From positions 496,001 through 560,000 of the forward strand of contig JASBNA010000018.1 in the NCBI GenBank assembly GCA_038087015.1: a stretch of 64,000 bases of DNA, read 5' to 3'. Positions 63,701 through 64,000 of the stretch are shown here, piece by piece. Source of the DNA: Cerrena zonata. Taxonomy: Eukaryota > Basidiomycota > Agaricomycetes > Polyporales > Cerrenaceae. Position 1 is the first letter of the stretch; each line of letters begins with the position of its first letter. Under the pieces are notes generated by a model. The model saw only the letters and a program-made list of their open reading frames with translations. It had not been told where the DNA came from and did no database searches. The position numbers and the translations under genes were made by a program.

Positions 63701-64000
63701 ATTTGTACTTTTGAACCTGTATATCCATATCCTTCATGGTTTGTATGAATGGATAGGCTGGATTATGAACCCAGACTTAAATTCACTTTGTATCCCGTCT
63801 CGTGGATTTATTTCCTAGCTTGTGTCAACCTATAGAGAACGAACGATTGATTTCTCGAACTAGAGGCTGAGAATTAGTGTGAGAACTTTTATCTCATAGG
63901 TATCATTAATTATGCGCTGTAATCGATAGTTGAAGTACTATGTACATATACTAGCCTCACCCACCGAAGAAAGTAGTAGCTTACTCTGAGTCCCGAAATG
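63701..64000. other. Right-edge noncoding sequence
   Basis: No gene or repeat recognised in the last 300 bases. Confidence 0.35.

Overview
This window reads as nuclear DNA of a basidiomycete fungus, most likely an agaricomycete. Genes are broken by many short introns (about 50 to 75 nt, GT...AG with CTAAC/CTGAC-like branch sites). Promoters have TATA boxes and pyrimidine-rich leaders. The families present (class II aldolase, proteinase K-like S8 proteases, an HsbA-type surface protein, alpha-arrestin, a Tad-like LINE with a CCHC-type ORF1) are typical of that group. Reading frames cannot be taken from single ORFs, so the gene models here were joined by hand at splice sites. The most secure ones keep phase through to a recognisable terminus.

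Layout. 1-2657 (-): 5' part of the nuclear cap-binding large subunit, running off the left edge. 3264-6153 (+): Sec2/Rabin8-type Rab exchange factor, divergent from it. 6689-7508 (+): small Gly/Thr-rich conserved fungal protein. 8611-11370 (+): GFA1, the entry enzyme for UDP-GlcNAc and chitin synthesis. 11371-17861: 6.5 kb with no recognisable gene. 17862-18170 (+): a 63-residue protein resembling a CBM5/12 chitin-binding module. 19771-30890 (-): one long LINE-type retrotransposon with an intact endonuclease-RT-RNase H ORF, an ORF1 that appears to contain an intron, and an additional upstream ORF. 31208-32227 (+): kinase-like protein. 32722-35436 (-): RIX7/NVL AAA ATPase for 60S ribosome maturation. 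35982-37147 (-): degenerate HNH-like protein. 37615-41136 (+): alpha-arrestin. 43276-45162 and 47000-48842 (-): tandem secreted subtilisins, duplicated together with their upstream DNA. 51075-52710 (-): fructose-bisphosphate aldolase. 53772-55223 (+): second HNH-like paralogue with the same exon plan. 56007-56826 (+): Thr-rich, probably GPI-anchored protein. 57513-58166 (-): HsbA-like protein. About 59430-60830 (+): decayed SRPK-like kinase. 62077-63091 (+): unknown membrane protein. 63456-63670: telomere-like heptamer repeats and a degenerate 18-mer repeat.

The housekeeping genes (cap binding, Rab exchange, GFA1, RIX7, arrestin, aldolase) are intact and alternate with accessory DNA: secreted and surface proteins (two proteases, HsbA, Thr-rich protein, putative chitin-binding peptide), a mobile element, paralogues and a pseudogene. 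The most unusual object is the LINE: about 11 kb, three ORFs separated by long spacers, an intron in ORF1, and an ORF2 whose conserved first motif lies upstream of its first ATG.
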